A stretch of 64,000 bases of DNA from Verrucomicrobiota bacterium (GTDB lineage: Bacteria; Verrucomicrobiota; Verrucomicrobiia; Chthoniobacterales; JAFAMB01). Below, piece by piece: positions 9,192 to 18,929 of this stretch (the first letter of the stretch is position 1; each line of letters opens with the position of its first letter). A program made the position numbers and the translations under genes. The DNA lies in NCBI GenBank assembly GCA_019239825.1, contig JAFAZK010000030.1, positions 26,162 to 90,161 on the forward strand, read 5' to 3'. The notes beneath the pieces are model-generated. The model was given only the letters and a program-made list of their open reading frames with translations. It was not told where the DNA came from and searched no databases.

Positions 9192-9221
9192 ACGTTAGCG
9201 AGGGAATGATGTCCGAGTCTG

Positions 9222-9318
9222 AATGACAGATGACAAATGACAGGTTTGGCAACTGCCTCGATCGGGATGTGAAATGAAGCGGCTATTGGTCATCTGTCAT
9301 TTGGGATTTGTCATTTTC
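9222..9318. repeat. Word-type inverted repeat between urtB and urtC
   Basis: AATGACAGATGAC at 9222-9234 is followed by further ATGACA words. Its exact reverse complement lies at 9289-9301, followed by TTGGGATTTGTCATTTTC. The right arm runs up to the urtB stop codon. Similar ATGACA/ATGACAAA words recur near 58210 and 59822. The hairpin may attenuate or protect the urtB transcript. Confidence 0.7.
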
Positions 9319-11032
9319 AGCTGTCCAAGGTGCGGCTTCGAGTTGGGAAAAACCCTCCTGGTTTCCATTGCAAAAAGAGGATGATCGCAGTCAGGACCAT
9401 AATCTTGCCAAGCACCGGTGATCCCAGGACCTGTTGAAGAACCTGATCTGAACAGCCGATGCCGAGGGCTGAAACCACGGTGCCGGCGATGCTCCCCACT
9501 CCGCCGACCACGACTGTCATAAAGCTGTCGATGATATAGCTCTGCCCTAAGCTGGGACCGACGTTCCCGATCTGGGAGAGAAACGCTCCCGCTAACCCGG
9601 CGAGACCGGATCCGAAAGCGAAGGTGAGCATGTTGACCCGCTGGGTAGGCACCCCCATACAAGCGGCCATGTCTCGATCCTGAATCACGGCTCGAATAAA
9701 GAGACCGAGCGGCGTCTTGGTTAAAAGCAACCAGGTCCCAACCACAATCAGGACCGCGAACACAATGACGAAGATCCGGTTGTAGCCCAGAACCACGTCG
9801 CTAATCGTGAAATTGCCGAGCAGCCACGAAGGAGAGTTTACTTGCACGTTGTTCGCCCCGAACACCAGACGAAATAGCTGCTGCATGATGAGCGAGATAC
9901 CCCAGGTCGCCAGCAACGACTCCAGCACCCGACGGTAAAGAAACCGGATCACCAATCGTTCGAGGGCGAGTCCCGCGAGCGCGGCCACCAGAAATGACAA
10001 AGGGATAGCGAAAAGGAAGTAGGTCTGAAAAGACCAGCCGGTAAGATGCATGCCCGGAAGGAAAATCCGGATACCGAGAGGTGAGAGCGGCAGACCATCA
10101 CGGAACACATTTTCCACGACGTAAGTCGTGTAGGCGCCCACGGCAATCATCTCACCATGAGCCATGTTGATCACACCCATCAGCCCGAAGGTGATGGCCA
10201 ACCCCAGCGCGGAAACCAATAGAATCGATCCCAGACTGACGCCGTGAAAAATCGTGCCAAAGAAATTCACAACGGCGAGGTAACTCTGGATGGCTTGACT
10301 AGCCTTGGCGGCTGCCAGCTTGGTCTCGGCAGATGCACTCTTGCTTTCGCTTAGGCCCCGAAGGTCATCCAGCGCACCGATACAGTTCAATTTGGCTAGC
10401 GAGTCAGCCGCCGCCACTTGTCGTTCCGGGTGCGCGGCATCCGCGAGCTGTATAAGAGCCTCAGCTTCGTACAGCGTCTTTCTTACCCCTGGATCTGTTT
10501 CTAATTTCAGTCGCGTCTCCAAAAGCGGTAGATTCTCCGCCTTCTGCGAAAACCCGAGTTTGAACACCATCGCGCGCCGGGCTTCCGGATTCGGATCGGA
10601 CAGGCTTAAAAGGTCCAACGTCCGCTGTATTTTTTTACGCAGGCTGGCGTTTACGTCTGATGAAGTCGCTTCAGTCGGATCGATCATGATCTCCGTACCG
10701 TTCGAATCCTTCAGCAATTCGCCGGTATCCACCCGAAACGCCCGTGTCTTATCGGTGCTATCGGATTGCTCAAGAATGATGGGAACAACCTGGCCGCCAG
10801 CGTCGGTGTAGAGGTAGATTTCACCATTGCTCCAAGACGCCAGCAGATCGTGCCCAGTCTTGGAGACTCCGCTCGAGGCGGCGATCTGATCGAGGAACGA
10901 ATCTTGATCGGCCGCCGAGCTGGTAACGGCCCGCGCGATGGACTGCCGGATCGACGAATCCGGGCTGGTCTGGGCCTGGAGGAGGAGCGGCGCTAGCATG
11001 ACCGCAAGGCAAAAAAACTTCAGTCGGGGCAT
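9317..11032 (-). CDS. urtB: Urea ABC transporter permease UrtB, long form
   Basis: The 571-residue protein begins with a signal peptide (about residues 1-20) and a roughly 240-residue extracytoplasmic region rich in helices, like the N-terminal extension known in UrtB. The permease domain follows from about residue 255, with GLAITFGLMGVINMAHGEMI and a late LAGAFLSQIGNVGPSLGQ segment. It is the first gene of the minus-strand urtB-C-D-E set and is divergent from urtA, which is split off on the other strand. Confidence 0.92.
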   Translation of the reverse strand: MPRLKFFCLAVMLAPLLLQAQTSPDSSIRQSIARAVTSSAADQDSFLDQIAASSGVSKTGHDLLASWSNGEIYLYTDAGGQVVPIILEQSDSTDKTRAFRVDTGELLKDSNGTEIMIDPTEATSSDVNASLRKKIQRTLDLLSLSDPNPEARRAMVFKLGFSQKAENLPLLETRLKLETDPGVRKTLYEAEALIQLADAAHPERQVAAADSLAKLNCIGALDDLRGLSESKSASAETKLAAAKASQAIQSYLAVVNFFGTIFHGVSLGSILLVSALGLAITFGLMGVINMAHGEMIAVGAYTTYVVENVFRDGLPLSPLGIRIFLPGMHLTGWSFQTYFLFAIPLSFLVAALAGLALERLVIRFLYRRVLESLLATWGISLIMQQLFRLVFGANNVQVNSPSWLLGNFTISDVVLGYNRIFVIVFAVLIVVGTWLLLTKTPLGLFIRAVIQDRDMAACMGVPTQRVNMLTFAFGSGLAGLAGAFLSQIGNVGPSLGQSYIIDSFMTVVVGGVGSIAGTVVSALGIGCSDQVLQQVLGSPVLGKIMVLTAIILFLQWKPGGFFPTRSRTLDS

Positions 11033-11216
11033 TGCAAGTGTCTATAAGCAGCATCCTTGCCAAAAATAAGACAGCTCGGTTCGTGCGCGGCCTCATCGTA
11101 CTCGTCCTCCTCGTCGAAAATCGCGTTTGGATCCGAAGCCCGTCGCGGCTAATCCATAGAGGCTCCGATTCTGGCCGCGCCGATAAAATGACACGCGAAA
11201 AACGCAAAAGAAGCGC

Positions 11217-11298
11217 CTCGCCCCATTTTCAGGGCGGATTTCGCGTGTCTCGAAATCAGAGGTAAAGCCCTGGGCTCTAATGTGTAACCGCTTCGCGG
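11217..11298. repeat. Diverged half copy of the REP-like repeat B
   Basis: Within the 391-base urtB-urtA gap, the sequence carries TTTCAGGGCG, then GCCCTGGG, then TGTGTAACCGCTTCGCG, in the same order and similar spacing as the right arm of the REPIN-like element at 18930-19186. The rest of the gap (11033-11216) has a GTACTCGTCCTCCTCGTCG word series near 11097-11117 and no gene. Confidence 0.5.
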
Positions 11299-11300
11299 CA

Positions 11301-11316
11301 AGGCACAGCTCCTGCT
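11301..11316 (+). promoter_or_regulatory. Possible sigma54 (-24/-12) promoter for urtA
   Basis: AGGCACAGCTCCTGCT has GG and GC separated by the 10 bases required for sigma54, with GGCAC fully matching the -24 box and CTGC one mismatch from TTGC. It lies about 108 bases before the urtA ATG. Nitrogen-responsive urea genes are often sigma54-dependent in other bacteria, but no activator site was identified and the match is imperfect, so it is weak. Confidence 0.25.
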
Positions 11317-11423
11317 TGCACGGCCAACGGTCTCGAACACAACGCTGTCCGGTTTCCAGGCTCGTCTCGAACCACCCCAAACGGCGCGAAGATCAAGACG
11401 CAAATAACAAGAGCACTAAAAGA

Positions 11424-12737
11424 ATGAAATTCCCTCGTAACACCAGAGCTGCTCTGGCGGGCGCGTTTACCCTATCCCTAGCCTGCGCAGCACCCCTAAA
11501 AGCCAACGAAGTCGATGTCACCAGCGGCAAGGTTAAAGTGGGCGTCTTACATTCGCTGTCGGGCACGATGGCGATCAGCGAAACCTCCTTGCGCGATACG
11601 TTGTTGTTCGCCTTCGATGAAATCAACAAAAACGGCGGGGTTCTCGGAAAACAGATTGAACCCGTCGTGGTAGATGGCGCTTCCAACTGGCCATTGTTCG
11701 CGGAAAAAGCCAAACAGCTGCTGCAGCAGGATAAGGTCGCCGTAGTTTTCGGCTGTTGGACCTCCGTTAGCCGTAAGTCGGTACTTCCTGTCTTCGAACA
11801 AGATGACGGTATGTTGTTTTATCCGGTCCAGTACGAAGGCGAAGAACTGTCGAAAAACATCTTCTACACTGCGGAAGCCGTGAACCAGCAAGCGACGCCC
11901 GCCGTCGACTATCTACTGGCTCAGGGTAAGAAGAAGTTTTACCTCGTCGGCAGCGATTACGTTTATCCGCAAACCACCAATCTCATCCTCTTCAAATATC
12001 TCCAGACCAAAGGCGTTCCGGTCGAGAATATCGGAGGCGGCCTGCGCAAAGATAGCTCAGGAAAGGTTATTTCGGCTGGCAAATACGTCCCGTTCGGCCA
12101 TACGGATTTTCAGCAGATCGTATCGGAAATCAAACAGTTCGCGGCAGGTGGCGATGCCTGCGTGATCAACACAATCAACGGTGACTCTAACGTGCCGTTC
12201 TTCAAAGAAATCGCGTCCGCCGGGCTGAGTCCGGCCGATTGTCCTATCGTCTCCTTCAGTTTAGCCGAAGACGAGCTGCGCAGTTTGCCGACCAAGGACC
12301 TGGTGGGTGAGCTAGGATGCTGGACTTATTTCATGTCGCTGAAAACGCCGGAAAACAAAGATTTCCTGGCGCGCTGGAACGCCTGGTTAAAGGGCGAGAG
12401 CTATGCAGGTGTAGTGAAAGAAAAACGCGCGGTGGACAGCCCGATGGTGCTTTCCTACGACGGCGTTTATCTATGGAAAAAGGCGGTGGAAAAAGCCGGT
12501 TCCTTCGATGTGGATAAGGTACGCGGGGTATTGGAAAGCGATGCCATCAGTTTTGATGGTCCCGGCGGCAAGATCACGATGCAGAGCAACCACCACGCAA
12601 CGAAAAACGTTTACATGGGGGAAACCACTGCAAACGGGCAATTCAAGATTTTGAGTACCTTTCCACAGGTTAAGGCCGAACCTTTCCTGTTAAAGGGTCT
12701 TGACGAAGAGCTCGAGAAAAAGACTGCACAAAAATAG
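11424..12737 (+). CDS. urtA: Urea ABC transporter substrate-binding protein UrtA
   Basis: The 437-residue periplasmic binding protein starts with a Sec signal peptide ([15 protein letters not shown], cleavage near KANE). The mature part begins [18 protein letters not shown], a UrtA hallmark, with GGWTSVSRK-like [17 protein letters not shown] further on. It captures urea and delivers it to UrtBC. The ATG at 11424 was chosen because it places the signal peptide at the N-terminus; the open frame extends 48 codons upstream without resemblance. It is transcribed away from urtB-E and toward the urease genes. Confidence 0.93.
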   Translation: MKFPRNTRAALAGAFTLSLACAAPLKANEVDVTSGKVKVGVLHSLSGTMAISETSLRDTLLFAFDEINKNGGVLGKQIEPVVVDGASNWPLFAEKAKQLLQQDKVAVVFGCWTSVSRKSVLPVFEQDDGMLFYPVQYEGEELSKNIFYTAEAVNQQATPAVDYLLAQGKKKFYLVGSDYVYPQTTNLILFKYLQTKGVPVENIGGGLRKDSSGKVISAGKYVPFGHTDFQQIVSEIKQFAAGGDACVINTINGDSNVPFFKEIASAGLSPADCPIVSFSLAEDELRSLPTKDLVGELGCWTYFMSLKTPENKDFLARWNAWLKGESYAGVVKEKRAVDSPMVLSYDGVYLWKKAVEKAGSFDVDKVRGVLESDAISFDGPGGKITMQSNHHATKNVYMGETTANGQFKILSTFPQVKAEPFLLKGLDEELEKKTAQK

Positions 12738-12760
12738 CGGCGAAGCCCCGTAATCTATCC

Positions 12761-12792
12761 CGCGCCAATCCGGTCGATTCTGGATTGGCGCG
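12761..12792. terminator. Strong hairpin after urtA
   Basis: CGCGCCAATCC at 12761-12771 pairs perfectly with GGATTGGCGCG at 12782-12792, an 11 bp GC-rich stem with a 10-base loop, 24 bases after the urtA stop. It lacks a following T-run, so it may be a transcript-stabilising or processing hairpin and not a strict intrinsic terminator. Confidence 0.6.
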
Positions 12793-12838
12793 GACCCTGT
12801 GACCTTGAACTGATCGCTGCGTGAACCAATAAAGAAGA

Positions 12839-13069
12839 AAAATCTCACGCAAAGACGCAAAGGCGCAAAGGTTAAAACCATTCAGGTAAGAGCGTTCCAA
12901 AAATTTTCGAAGCGGTAGTTCGGAGGTCGGTGATTGCAGGATTGCAGATAAAACGAACCCCCAATAAAGGCACTCGTTAAGAATGGTTACCTCCCTGATG
13001 TCCTCGTGCTTTGCGCGACATTTGCATGCGTCTTAACCTTTGCGCCTTTGCGTCTTTGCGTGAGATTTT
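12839..13069. repeat. Perfect 37-bp inverted repeat of octamer words before ureD
   Basis: The arm at 12839-12875 consists of AAAATCTC, then ACGCAAAG twice, GCGCAAAG and GTTAA. The arm at 13033-13069 is its exact reverse complement. About 157 bases between them contain no gene. The right arm ends four bases before the ureD TTG. A looser version of the same words flanks 41981-42066. Confidence 0.85.
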
Positions 13070-13072
13070 GGT

Positions 13073-13918
13073 TTGACCTTGCAACACCCCCTTCAGAATT
13101 GGACCGCAGATTTGCAGTTACGATTTCAGTATGAAGAGGATCGTACGGTCATGACGGAACGGCGCCACACTGGTCCGTTACAGGTACAAAAGCCGCTTTA
13201 TCCAGAAGGTCGTTCAGTTTGTCACACGGTCATTCTTCACCCTCCTGGCGGCATGGCAGAAGGGGATACTGTCAAGATTGATGTCACCCAAGGGCCTGAC
13301 TCGAAGACGGTTCTAACCGCTCCGGCAGCAACGAAATGGTATAAATCGAGAGACAAGTTTTCGTCTCAGGAAGTACGGATTCGACTCGGCGAACGTGCAC
13401 AGCTTGATTGGTTGCCGCCGGAAAATATTCTCTTCGAGCACGCTCGCGCCAATTTTCGTTTTCAACTCGAACTAGGGCAAGACGCCAGCGCCATCGGTTG
13501 GGAAACCTTTGTTTTCGGCAGACGGGCGATGGGCGAAACTTGGGCTGCTGGCGCTCTCCGGTTCAATTCCCAGTTCACCGATACTAATGGCCTGCTGTGG
13601 AGTGAGAGAGCCAACTTGAACGCGGCATCAGGGATACGGAATGCTGCTCAAGGATTAGGGGCGTTTCCTATCGCCGGGATGGTATGGGCGGTTGGTCCAA
13701 ACTGTGATCAATTACTCGCCGAATGCCTGTCACCCTCTCTTCCCTTTGGCGACGCTTTACGCGCAGGCGTAACCTGCCTGAACCACCGGCTACTAATCGT
13801 ACGAGGCGTAGCGCAGAAGATAGAACCATTGCGCGAGCTCATGGTCCGTTGCTGGAGCTTTCTGCGGCCGGCTATCCACGGAAGAGATCCTAATCCTTTG
13901 CGGCTATGGACCGTGTGA
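13073..13918 (+). CDS. ureD: Urease accessory protein UreD
   Basis: The 281-residue protein matches UreD (UreH), the scaffold that joins UreF and UreG on apo-urease for nickel insertion. Recognisable parts are GPLQVQKPLYPEG near residue 30, HPPGGMAEGD near 61, TAPAATKWYKS near 83 and DWLPPENILFEHA near 117. A stop lies just upstream, so translation must begin at a TTG (13073 or 13079); no ATG is available before conserved sequence. No ribosome site is evident, and the start directly abuts the inverted repeat. Confidence 0.92.
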   Translation: MTLQHPLQNWTADLQLRFQYEEDRTVMTERRHTGPLQVQKPLYPEGRSVCHTVILHPPGGMAEGDTVKIDVTQGPDSKTVLTAPAATKWYKSRDKFSSQEVRIRLGERAQLDWLPPENILFEHARANFRFQLELGQDASAIGWETFVFGRRAMGETWAAGALRFNSQFTDTNGLLWSERANLNAASGIRNAAQGLGAFPIAGMVWAVGPNCDQLLAECLSPSLPFGDALRAGVTCLNHRLLIVRGVAQKIEPLRELMVRCWSFLRPAIHGRDPNPLRLWTV

Positions 13919-13923
13919 GTAAC

Positions 13924-14214
13924 TTGGTGGGGCGAGGCTCCCGAACAACCCAAAGTGTTAGCGAAGCGCTTGGCGTCGAACTAAGGACGCGTCATGCTAG
14001 GCCGCAAGACTCGCCGAGCCGCGACCCGGCGCACCATCAGAGGACACAATGCGTGAAGTCCCAGTAGCCGCCATCCGTTCCAAGTCCTACGATTACCAAG
14101 GCACATCCCCATCCCCCGGCTCGGCGATCTTTCGGCCCAACAAAATCAAGCGACGGACACCGCGAATTGACTCCGGTAGAGGTTTCCGGCCTTATGGGAG
14201 CCTCGCCCCACCAA
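13924..14214. repeat. Palindromic element, family A, copy 1
   Basis: TTGGTGGGGCGAGGCTCCC begins at 13924, and its reverse complement (GGGAGCCTCGCCCCACCAA) ends at 14214. An internal GCCGAGCCGCG lies at 14013-14023. The 291-bp element fills the whole ureD-ureA gap, ending six bases before the ureA ATG. Related copies are at 22608-22893 and 33188-33403. No coding capacity is evident, so it is like a MITE or REPIN. Confidence 0.8.
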
Positions 14215-14220
14215 TAATCC

Positions 14221-14523
14221 ATGAACCTAACCCCCCGCGAAAAAGACAAACTTCTTATCTTTACCGCCGCTCTACTAGCTGAACGCCGGCTACAACGCGG
14301 ACTAAAATTAAATCATCCGGAGGCGACCGCATTAATCACTGCAGCCCTGCTTGAAGCAGCTCGTGATGGCAAGACGGTTGCCGAGCTGATGCAGTTTGGC
14401 ACCACGGTGCTCAAACGAAATCAAGTTCTGGAAGGTGTGCCTGAAATGATTCCAGAGATTCAGGTCGAAGCCACTTTTCCCGATGGCACGAAATTAGTTA
14501 CTGTTCACAATCCCATCCCTTGA
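14221..14523 (+). CDS. ureA: Urease gamma subunit UreA
   Basis: The 100-residue protein has normal length for the urease gamma subunit, with the signature [14 protein letters not shown] at the N-terminus, [12 protein letters not shown] near residue 34 and [12 protein letters not shown] at the end. It assembles with UreB and UreC into the nickel urease. It is separated from ureD and ureB by palindromic spacers, and no Shine-Dalgarno is seen before the ATG. Confidence 0.95.
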   Translation: MNLTPREKDKLLIFTAALLAERRLQRGLKLNHPEATALITAALLEAARDGKTVAELMQFGTTVLKRNQVLEGVPEMIPEIQVEATFPDGTKLVTVHNPIP

Positions 14524-14730
14524 AAACCAAAACGAAACCGCGAATGGACGCGAAGGAAGGCGGAGAGGACTTGATCTAACCACAGATTGACACCGATGTG
14601 CGTAGATAGTTTTTTTAGGACCGCTGTAGGCGATCTTGTCCCACACTCTGCGCGCATTAGCGTCTATCTGTTATTCTCGTTTTTCTTCGCGTCCGTTCAC
14701 GTTCATTCGCGTTCATTCGCGGTTGGTTTT
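14523..14730. repeat. Word-type inverted repeat between ureA and ureB
   Basis: The left arm (about 14523-14556) contains AAACCGCGAATGGACGCGAA. The right arm (14685-14730) is the reverse of the same words with an additional unit (TTCGCGTTCATTCGCGGTT). The words CGCGAATGAACGCGAA recur at 36376-36500 and 44829-45063. Inner words such as ACAGATTGACACCGATG lie at about 14583. It starts at the ureA stop. Confidence 0.75.
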
Positions 14731-14744
14731 AAGTCACAGCACCT

Positions 14745-15050
14745 ATGATACCCGGAGAGACTTTTGTAGAACCTGGCGACATTGAGCTGAATGCCGGTCG
14801 CGCCGTCACAAAGATCGACGTAGCAAACACGGGCGATCGACCGATTCAGGTCGGTTCCCATTTTCACTTTTTTGAAGTAAACGAAGCACTCAAATTCGAT
14901 CGTGAACAGACTCGCGGTTATCGCTTGAATATCGCCGCCGGTACCGCCGTTCGGTTCGAGCCCGGCCAGGAAAGATCCGTAGAACTGGTCGAGATGAGCG
15001 GCGATCGGGTGATCTACGGTTTCAACGCTAAGATCATGGGACCGTTATGA
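14745..15050 (+). CDS. ureB: Urease beta subunit UreB
   Basis: The 101-residue protein shows the beta-subunit hallmarks MIPGETFV at the start, [19 protein letters not shown] in the middle and the RFEPGQ(E)RSVELV segment. It is a structural part of urease beside UreA and UreC. The usual ureA-ureB adjacency is interrupted by a 221-base palindromic spacer. Confidence 0.95.
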   Translation: MIPGETFVEPGDIELNAGRAVTKIDVANTGDRPIQVGSHFHFFEVNEALKFDREQTRGYRLNIAAGTAVRFEPGQERSVELVEMSGDRVIYGFNAKIMGPL

Positions 15051-15053
15051 GAA

Positions 15054-15285
15054 GGAGTTCAGGTTTGTCCGACGTAGCTTTGCATAGGTCAGGTGAGAGT
15101 TCTGTGGGTAGCGAAGTCGGGAATTCAAGGAGTCTTGGAGAAGCAATATGAATCGATCCCCCCTTATTGAAGTCCCACACTCCGCCGGTGCGGATTTATC
15201 TTGGTAATCAAATGAACGTGCCCCGAACCGCAGTTGGCGCTGTCGCACTCCTGAACTGCTGCAACTCCTTGAACCCCTGAACTCC
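15054..15285. repeat. Short inverted arms and word repeats between ureB and ureC
   Basis: GGAGTTCAGG at 15054-15063 is the exact reverse complement of CCTGAACTCC at 15276-15285, which ends one base before the ureC ATG. The right side is a run of related words: CCTGAACTGC, AACTCCTTGAAC, CCCTGAACTCC. The same word string precedes fmt near 40966-40994. No Shine-Dalgarno is visible for ureC. Confidence 0.6.
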
Positions 15286-15286
15286 T

Positions 15287-16987
15287 ATGAAGATTCCCCG
15301 CCAAGCATATGCAGAAATGTTCGGCCCAACCGTTGGAGACCGGATCAGGTTAGCCGATACGGACCTCGTGATTGAGATCGAGAAGGACTTCACCATTTAT
15401 GGGGAAGAGGTCAAGTTCGGTGGCGGCAAGGTAATCCGGGATGGGATGGGTCAATCGCAGCGCTCGGCAAAAGATGCGGCTGACACCGTTATTACCAATG
15501 CCGTTATCGTAGATCACACCGGGATCGTTAAAGCAGATATCGGAATAAAAGATGGTCGGATCGCTGGAATCGGGAAGGCCGGTAACCCGGATATTCAGCC
15601 CGGCGTAACGATTATGATCGGGCCTGGCACTGAAATCGTTGCCGGCGAACACATGATTGTGACTGCCGGCGGGATTGATACCCATATTCATTTCATTTGT
15701 CCTCAACAGATTGATGAAGCGATTACTGCCGGGTTAACCACCATGATCGGCGGCGGAACGGGACCGGCAACCGGCACCTACGCCACGACTTGTACGCCGG
15801 GCCCATGGCATATCGAACGGATGTTACAGGCCGCCGAAGGTTACCCCATCAATCTCGGTTTCCTGGGCAAAGGAAACGCCAGCCAACCGGAGCCTTTGCG
15901 CGAGCAGATCGCGGCTGGAGCAGTTGGTCTAAAATTGCACGAAGACTGGGGAACCACACCCGCTGCCATCGATACTTGCCTATCAGTAGCAGACGAGACT
16001 GACACTCAGGTAGCTATTCACACCGACACCTTAAATGAGTCCGGCTTTGTCGAGGCGACTATTGCTGCGTTTAAAGGCAGGACCATCCATTCATTTCACA
16101 CCGAAGGTGCCGGCGGCGGGCATGCTCCCGACATTATCAAAGTCTGCGGCGAAGCGAACGTGCTGCCTTCGTCAACGAATCCGACCCGGCCGTTTACGGT
16201 CAACACATTGGATGAACACCTGGATATGTTGATGGTCTGCCATCATCTGGATCCGGCCATCGCAGAAGATCTGGCGTTCGCCGAGTCGCGCATCCGTCGC
16301 GAAACCATCGCCGCAGAAGATATCCTGCATGACTTGGGTGCGATCTCGATGATGTCCAGCGACTCACAAGCCATGGGGCGAATCGGAGAAGTCATTATCC
16401 GCACCTGGCAAACCGCTCATAAAATGAAGGTCCAGCGCGGCGCTTTGCCCGGCGATACAGCGCGTCACGACAATTTTCGGGTAAAACGTTATGTGGCTAA
16501 GTACACGATCAATCCCGCTATTACTCACGGGATCGCTCATGAGGTTGGCTCTGTGGAAGTAGGAAAATGGGCAGACCTGGTTCTGTGGTCACCCGCCTTT
16601 TTTGGAGTCAAACCCGCTCTAATCTTAAAAGGAGGGATGATCGCGGTGGCGCAGATGGGCGATCCAAACGCGTCGATCCCAACTCCACAACCCGTCCATT
16701 ATCGGGAAATGTTCGCGACTCGAGGGATGGCTCTGGCGAAGACCTGTCTCACGTTTGTATCTGGCAAAGCACATGAATCCGGAATCGGCGAACGTTACGA
16801 ACTCAGGCGCCAATTAGTCCCGGTTCACAGTATACGGAATCTCAAGAAGCAAGATCTCATACATAACTCGTGGCAACCCAAGATCACGGTGGACCCTGAA
16901 ACTTACGAAGTAACGGCGGATGGCGAACTGCTTACTTGCGAGCCAGCTAAGGTATTGCCGATGGCTCAACGCTATTTCCTTTTCTGA
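15287..16987 (+). CDS. ureC: Urease alpha (catalytic) subunit UreC
   Basis: The 566-residue subunit hydrolyses urea to ammonia and carbamate at a dinuclear nickel centre. All ligands are present by comparison with the Klebsiella enzyme, one residue offset: H133 and H135 (DTHIHF), the carbamylated K216 (GLKLHEDWG), H245, H271 and D359. The flap MVCHHLD carries C318 and the catalytic H319. It ends by overlapping ureE with TGATG. It appears fully functional. Confidence 0.97.
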   Translation: MKIPRQAYAEMFGPTVGDRIRLADTDLVIEIEKDFTIYGEEVKFGGGKVIRDGMGQSQRSAKDAADTVITNAVIVDHTGIVKADIGIKDGRIAGIGKAGNPDIQPGVTIMIGPGTEIVAGEHMIVTAGGIDTHIHFICPQQIDEAITAGLTTMIGGGTGPATGTYATTCTPGPWHIERMLQAAEGYPINLGFLGKGNASQPEPLREQIAAGAVGLKLHEDWGTTPAAIDTCLSVADETDTQVAIHTDTLNESGFVEATIAAFKGRTIHSFHTEGAGGGHAPDIIKVCGEANVLPSSTNPTRPFTVNTLDEHLDMLMVCHHLDPAIAEDLAFAESRIRRETIAAEDILHDLGAISMMSSDSQAMGRIGEVIIRTWQTAHKMKVQRGALPGDTARHDNFRVKRYVAKYTINPAITHGIAHEVGSVEVGKWADLVLWSPAFFGVKPALILKGGMIAVAQMGDPNASIPTPQPVHYREMFATRGMALAKTCLTFVSGKAHESGIGERYELRRQLVPVHSIRNLKKQDLIHNSWQPKITVDPETYEVTADGELLTCEPAKVLPMAQRYFLF

Positions 16988-17505
16988 TGCGCAGGTTCAC
17001 TAAGCTTTCTAAGTCATCGGCAGAAAAGGTCCCGCCTCTGGTCCTTGCTTTTGATGCGCGCAAGAAGAGCCGGCAATTGGTGAGATTAGATAGCGGCGAA
17101 GAAATCGGCATATTGCTGCCACCGGGCACGATCTTACGCGATGGAGATGTCATCGAAAGCGAGGATGGTTCTCTTTTTAAAATCCAAGCTGCCAAAGAAG
17201 AACTCATGTCGGTAACGGCAACGGATGCTTTCCAGCTGTTGCGCGCCGCTTACCATCTCGGTAACCGGCATGTCGCCATCCAGCTTCAGCCGGATCGGAT
17301 CCTTTTGCAGTTCGACTCCGTGTTGAAAGAGATGCTGCTTGGCCTTGGCCTGACCGTCACCATCGTTTCTGAGCAATTTACACCAGAAACAGGCGCTTAC
17401 GGAGGCGGCCACAAGCACGGGCATGATGAGACGTTCGCCGAAGACTATGCCGCAGCGCAACGCGTTTTTCGTGAACACCACGGGGAGAGTCACGGTAAGA
17501 AGTAA
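16987..17505 (+). CDS. ureE: Urease nickel metallochaperone UreE
   Basis: The 172-residue protein has a UreE N-terminal peptide-binding domain (LDSGEEIGILLPPGTILRDGD) and a C-terminal metal-binding domain including LLRAAYHLGNRHV. The C-terminal tail (GGGHKHGHDE and HHGESHG) is moderately histidine-rich, suited to carrying Ni. Its ATG overlaps the ureC stop by one base, so translation is coupled. Confidence 0.94.
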   Translation: MRRFTKLSKSSAEKVPPLVLAFDARKKSRQLVRLDSGEEIGILLPPGTILRDGDVIESEDGSLFKIQAAKEELMSVTATDAFQLLRAAYHLGNRHVAIQLQPDRILLQFDSVLKEMLLGLGLTVTIVSEQFTPETGAYGGGHKHGHDETFAEDYAAAQRVFREHHGESHGKK

Positions 17506-17609
17506 GCAGTAAGTCAGTGAATCAGTGCTGACATAGATTGATCGTGAACTGAATACTGACACACACCGATCACTTCACCGCTTCGAGGACGAGGACGACT
17601 TTGCAACCC

Positions 17610-18296
17610 ATGAATCCTGACGAACTCTGTCGAGCTATGCAGCTCGCCTCACCGGCGCTGCCCATCGGTTCGTTCAGTTACTCACAGGGACTGGAAACGG
17701 CGATCGATCTCGGCCTGATTCGGGATGAAGAGGACGCCTTTAGCTGGATCGTGGACGGCCTCACCGAGATCGTCAGCCGCTGTGATGCGCCGATAGTCGC
17801 CTTTATCCATCGAGCCTGTCGCTCGCAGCCGTCCGCCGATTCGCTGTCGGAGATTACTCATTGGAACTCCTGGTTTCTTGCGAGCCGCGAATCCATGGAA
17901 TTGCGACGGGAGACCGAGCAAATGGGTTGGTCGTTGTTACAGCTCGCGCACGCTTTGAACTGGATTACGCCTGCGGCTGGAACGAGCGACCTCGAGCCGG
18001 TCGCGTTTCCCACTGCATTCGGACTGTCGGCAAGCGGTCTTGCTCTTTCGGAGACGACAACCTTAACGGCATTTTGTTTTAGTTGGCTGGAAGCCCAGGT
18101 CGCCGCCGCTATGAAGCTGGTTCCGCTCGGTCAAACGGCAGGTCATCGAATATTAAATCGGTGCCGGACAAATGTTCCCATGATCGTTCGCGCGGCTGCT
18201 AACACAACGCCAGAAGAGATCTCTTCTTGGGCACCTCTGCTCGGTATTTTTTCCGCCCGGCATGAAAGCCAATACTCCCGTCTGTTTCGTTCGTAA
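17610..18296 (+). CDS. ureF: Urease accessory protein UreF
   Basis: The 228-residue all-helical protein shows the UreF start LCRAMQLASPALPIGSFSYSQGLE and the LGQTAGHRIL segment near the end. UreF bridges UreD and UreG in the nickel-insertion complex. The ATG at 17610 was taken; a TTG nine bases upstream is also in frame. The 104-base gap after ureE contains CAGTAAGTCAGTGAATCAGT and GAGGACGAGGACGA words. It ends 3 bases before ureG. Confidence 0.92.
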   Translation: MNPDELCRAMQLASPALPIGSFSYSQGLETAIDLGLIRDEEDAFSWIVDGLTEIVSRCDAPIVAFIHRACRSQPSADSLSEITHWNSWFLASRESMELRRETEQMGWSLLQLAHALNWITPAAGTSDLEPVAFPTAFGLSASGLALSETTTLTAFCFSWLEAQVAAAMKLVPLGQTAGHRILNRCRTNVPMIVRAAANTTPEEISSWAPLLGIFSARHESQYSRLFRS

Positions 18297-18299
18297 CCT

Positions 18300-18920
18300 A
18301 TGGCCCGTACCAAAAGCATTCCTCCATTGAGAGTCGGTGTGGGTGGTCCGGTTGGGACCGGCAAAACCACTCTGGTCGAGATGTTGTGCAAGCGGATGCG
18401 TGACCGGTACGATCTCGTGGTTATTACGAATGATATCTACACAAAGGAGGATCAGCGTCTCTTGACGGTCGCCGGTGCTTTACCGGCAGAAAGGATCATG
18501 GGGGTTGAAACCGGTGGTTGCCCGCACACTGCGATCCGCGAAGATGCATCGATCAATCTGGAAGCGATCGATCAGATGCTGAAACGGTTCCCCGACGCCG
18601 ATATCGTCTTTATCGAGTCCGGGGGCGACAATCTGGCGGCAACCTTTAGCCCTGAATTATCCGATCTGACTCTCTACGTGATCGATGTGGCCGGCGGCGA
18701 AAAGATTCCCCGAAAAGGTGGGCCGGGGATCACGCGTTCGGACCTACTCGTGATCAATAAAACCGATCTAGCTCCGCATGTGGGAGCATCATTGGAACTC
18801 ATGGCCGCCGATACTCGGAAGATGCGAGGCGATCGGCCTTTCGTGATGACAGACCTCAAGACCGAGACCGGGCTGGGCGAGGTGGTGCGGTTTATTGAGG
18901 AACGAGGGCTGCTGGGGTAA
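18300..18920 (+). CDS. ureG: Urease accessory GTPase UreG
   Basis: The 206-residue SIMIBI-class GTPase drives nickel delivery to urease. It has the P-loop GGPVGTGKT, the METAL-binding CPH motif in [23 protein letters not shown] and the guanine-specificity NKTD. It is the last urease gene of the cluster; no dedicated nickel permease follows. Confidence 0.97.
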   Translation: MARTKSIPPLRVGVGGPVGTGKTTLVEMLCKRMRDRYDLVVITNDIYTKEDQRLLTVAGALPAERIMGVETGGCPHTAIREDASINLEAIDQMLKRFPDADIVFIESGGDNLAATFSPELSDLTLYVIDVAGGEKIPRKGGPGITRSDLLVINKTDLAPHVGASLELMAADTRKMRGDRPFVMTDLKTETGLGEVVRFIEERGLLG

Positions 18921-18929
18921 TCGGCGTTT

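Noticed and set aside
9317..10300. UrtB with an apparent fusion of an N-terminal domain
   Set aside because: A long extracytoplasmic N-terminal region is normal for the UrtB family, so it is not a novel fusion.
11033..11423. Guanidine-type riboswitch upstream of urtA/urtB
   Set aside because: Urea genes sometimes have such control, but I could not find the conserved ykkC core or the ACGR loops; part of the region is better explained as a repeat B half copy.
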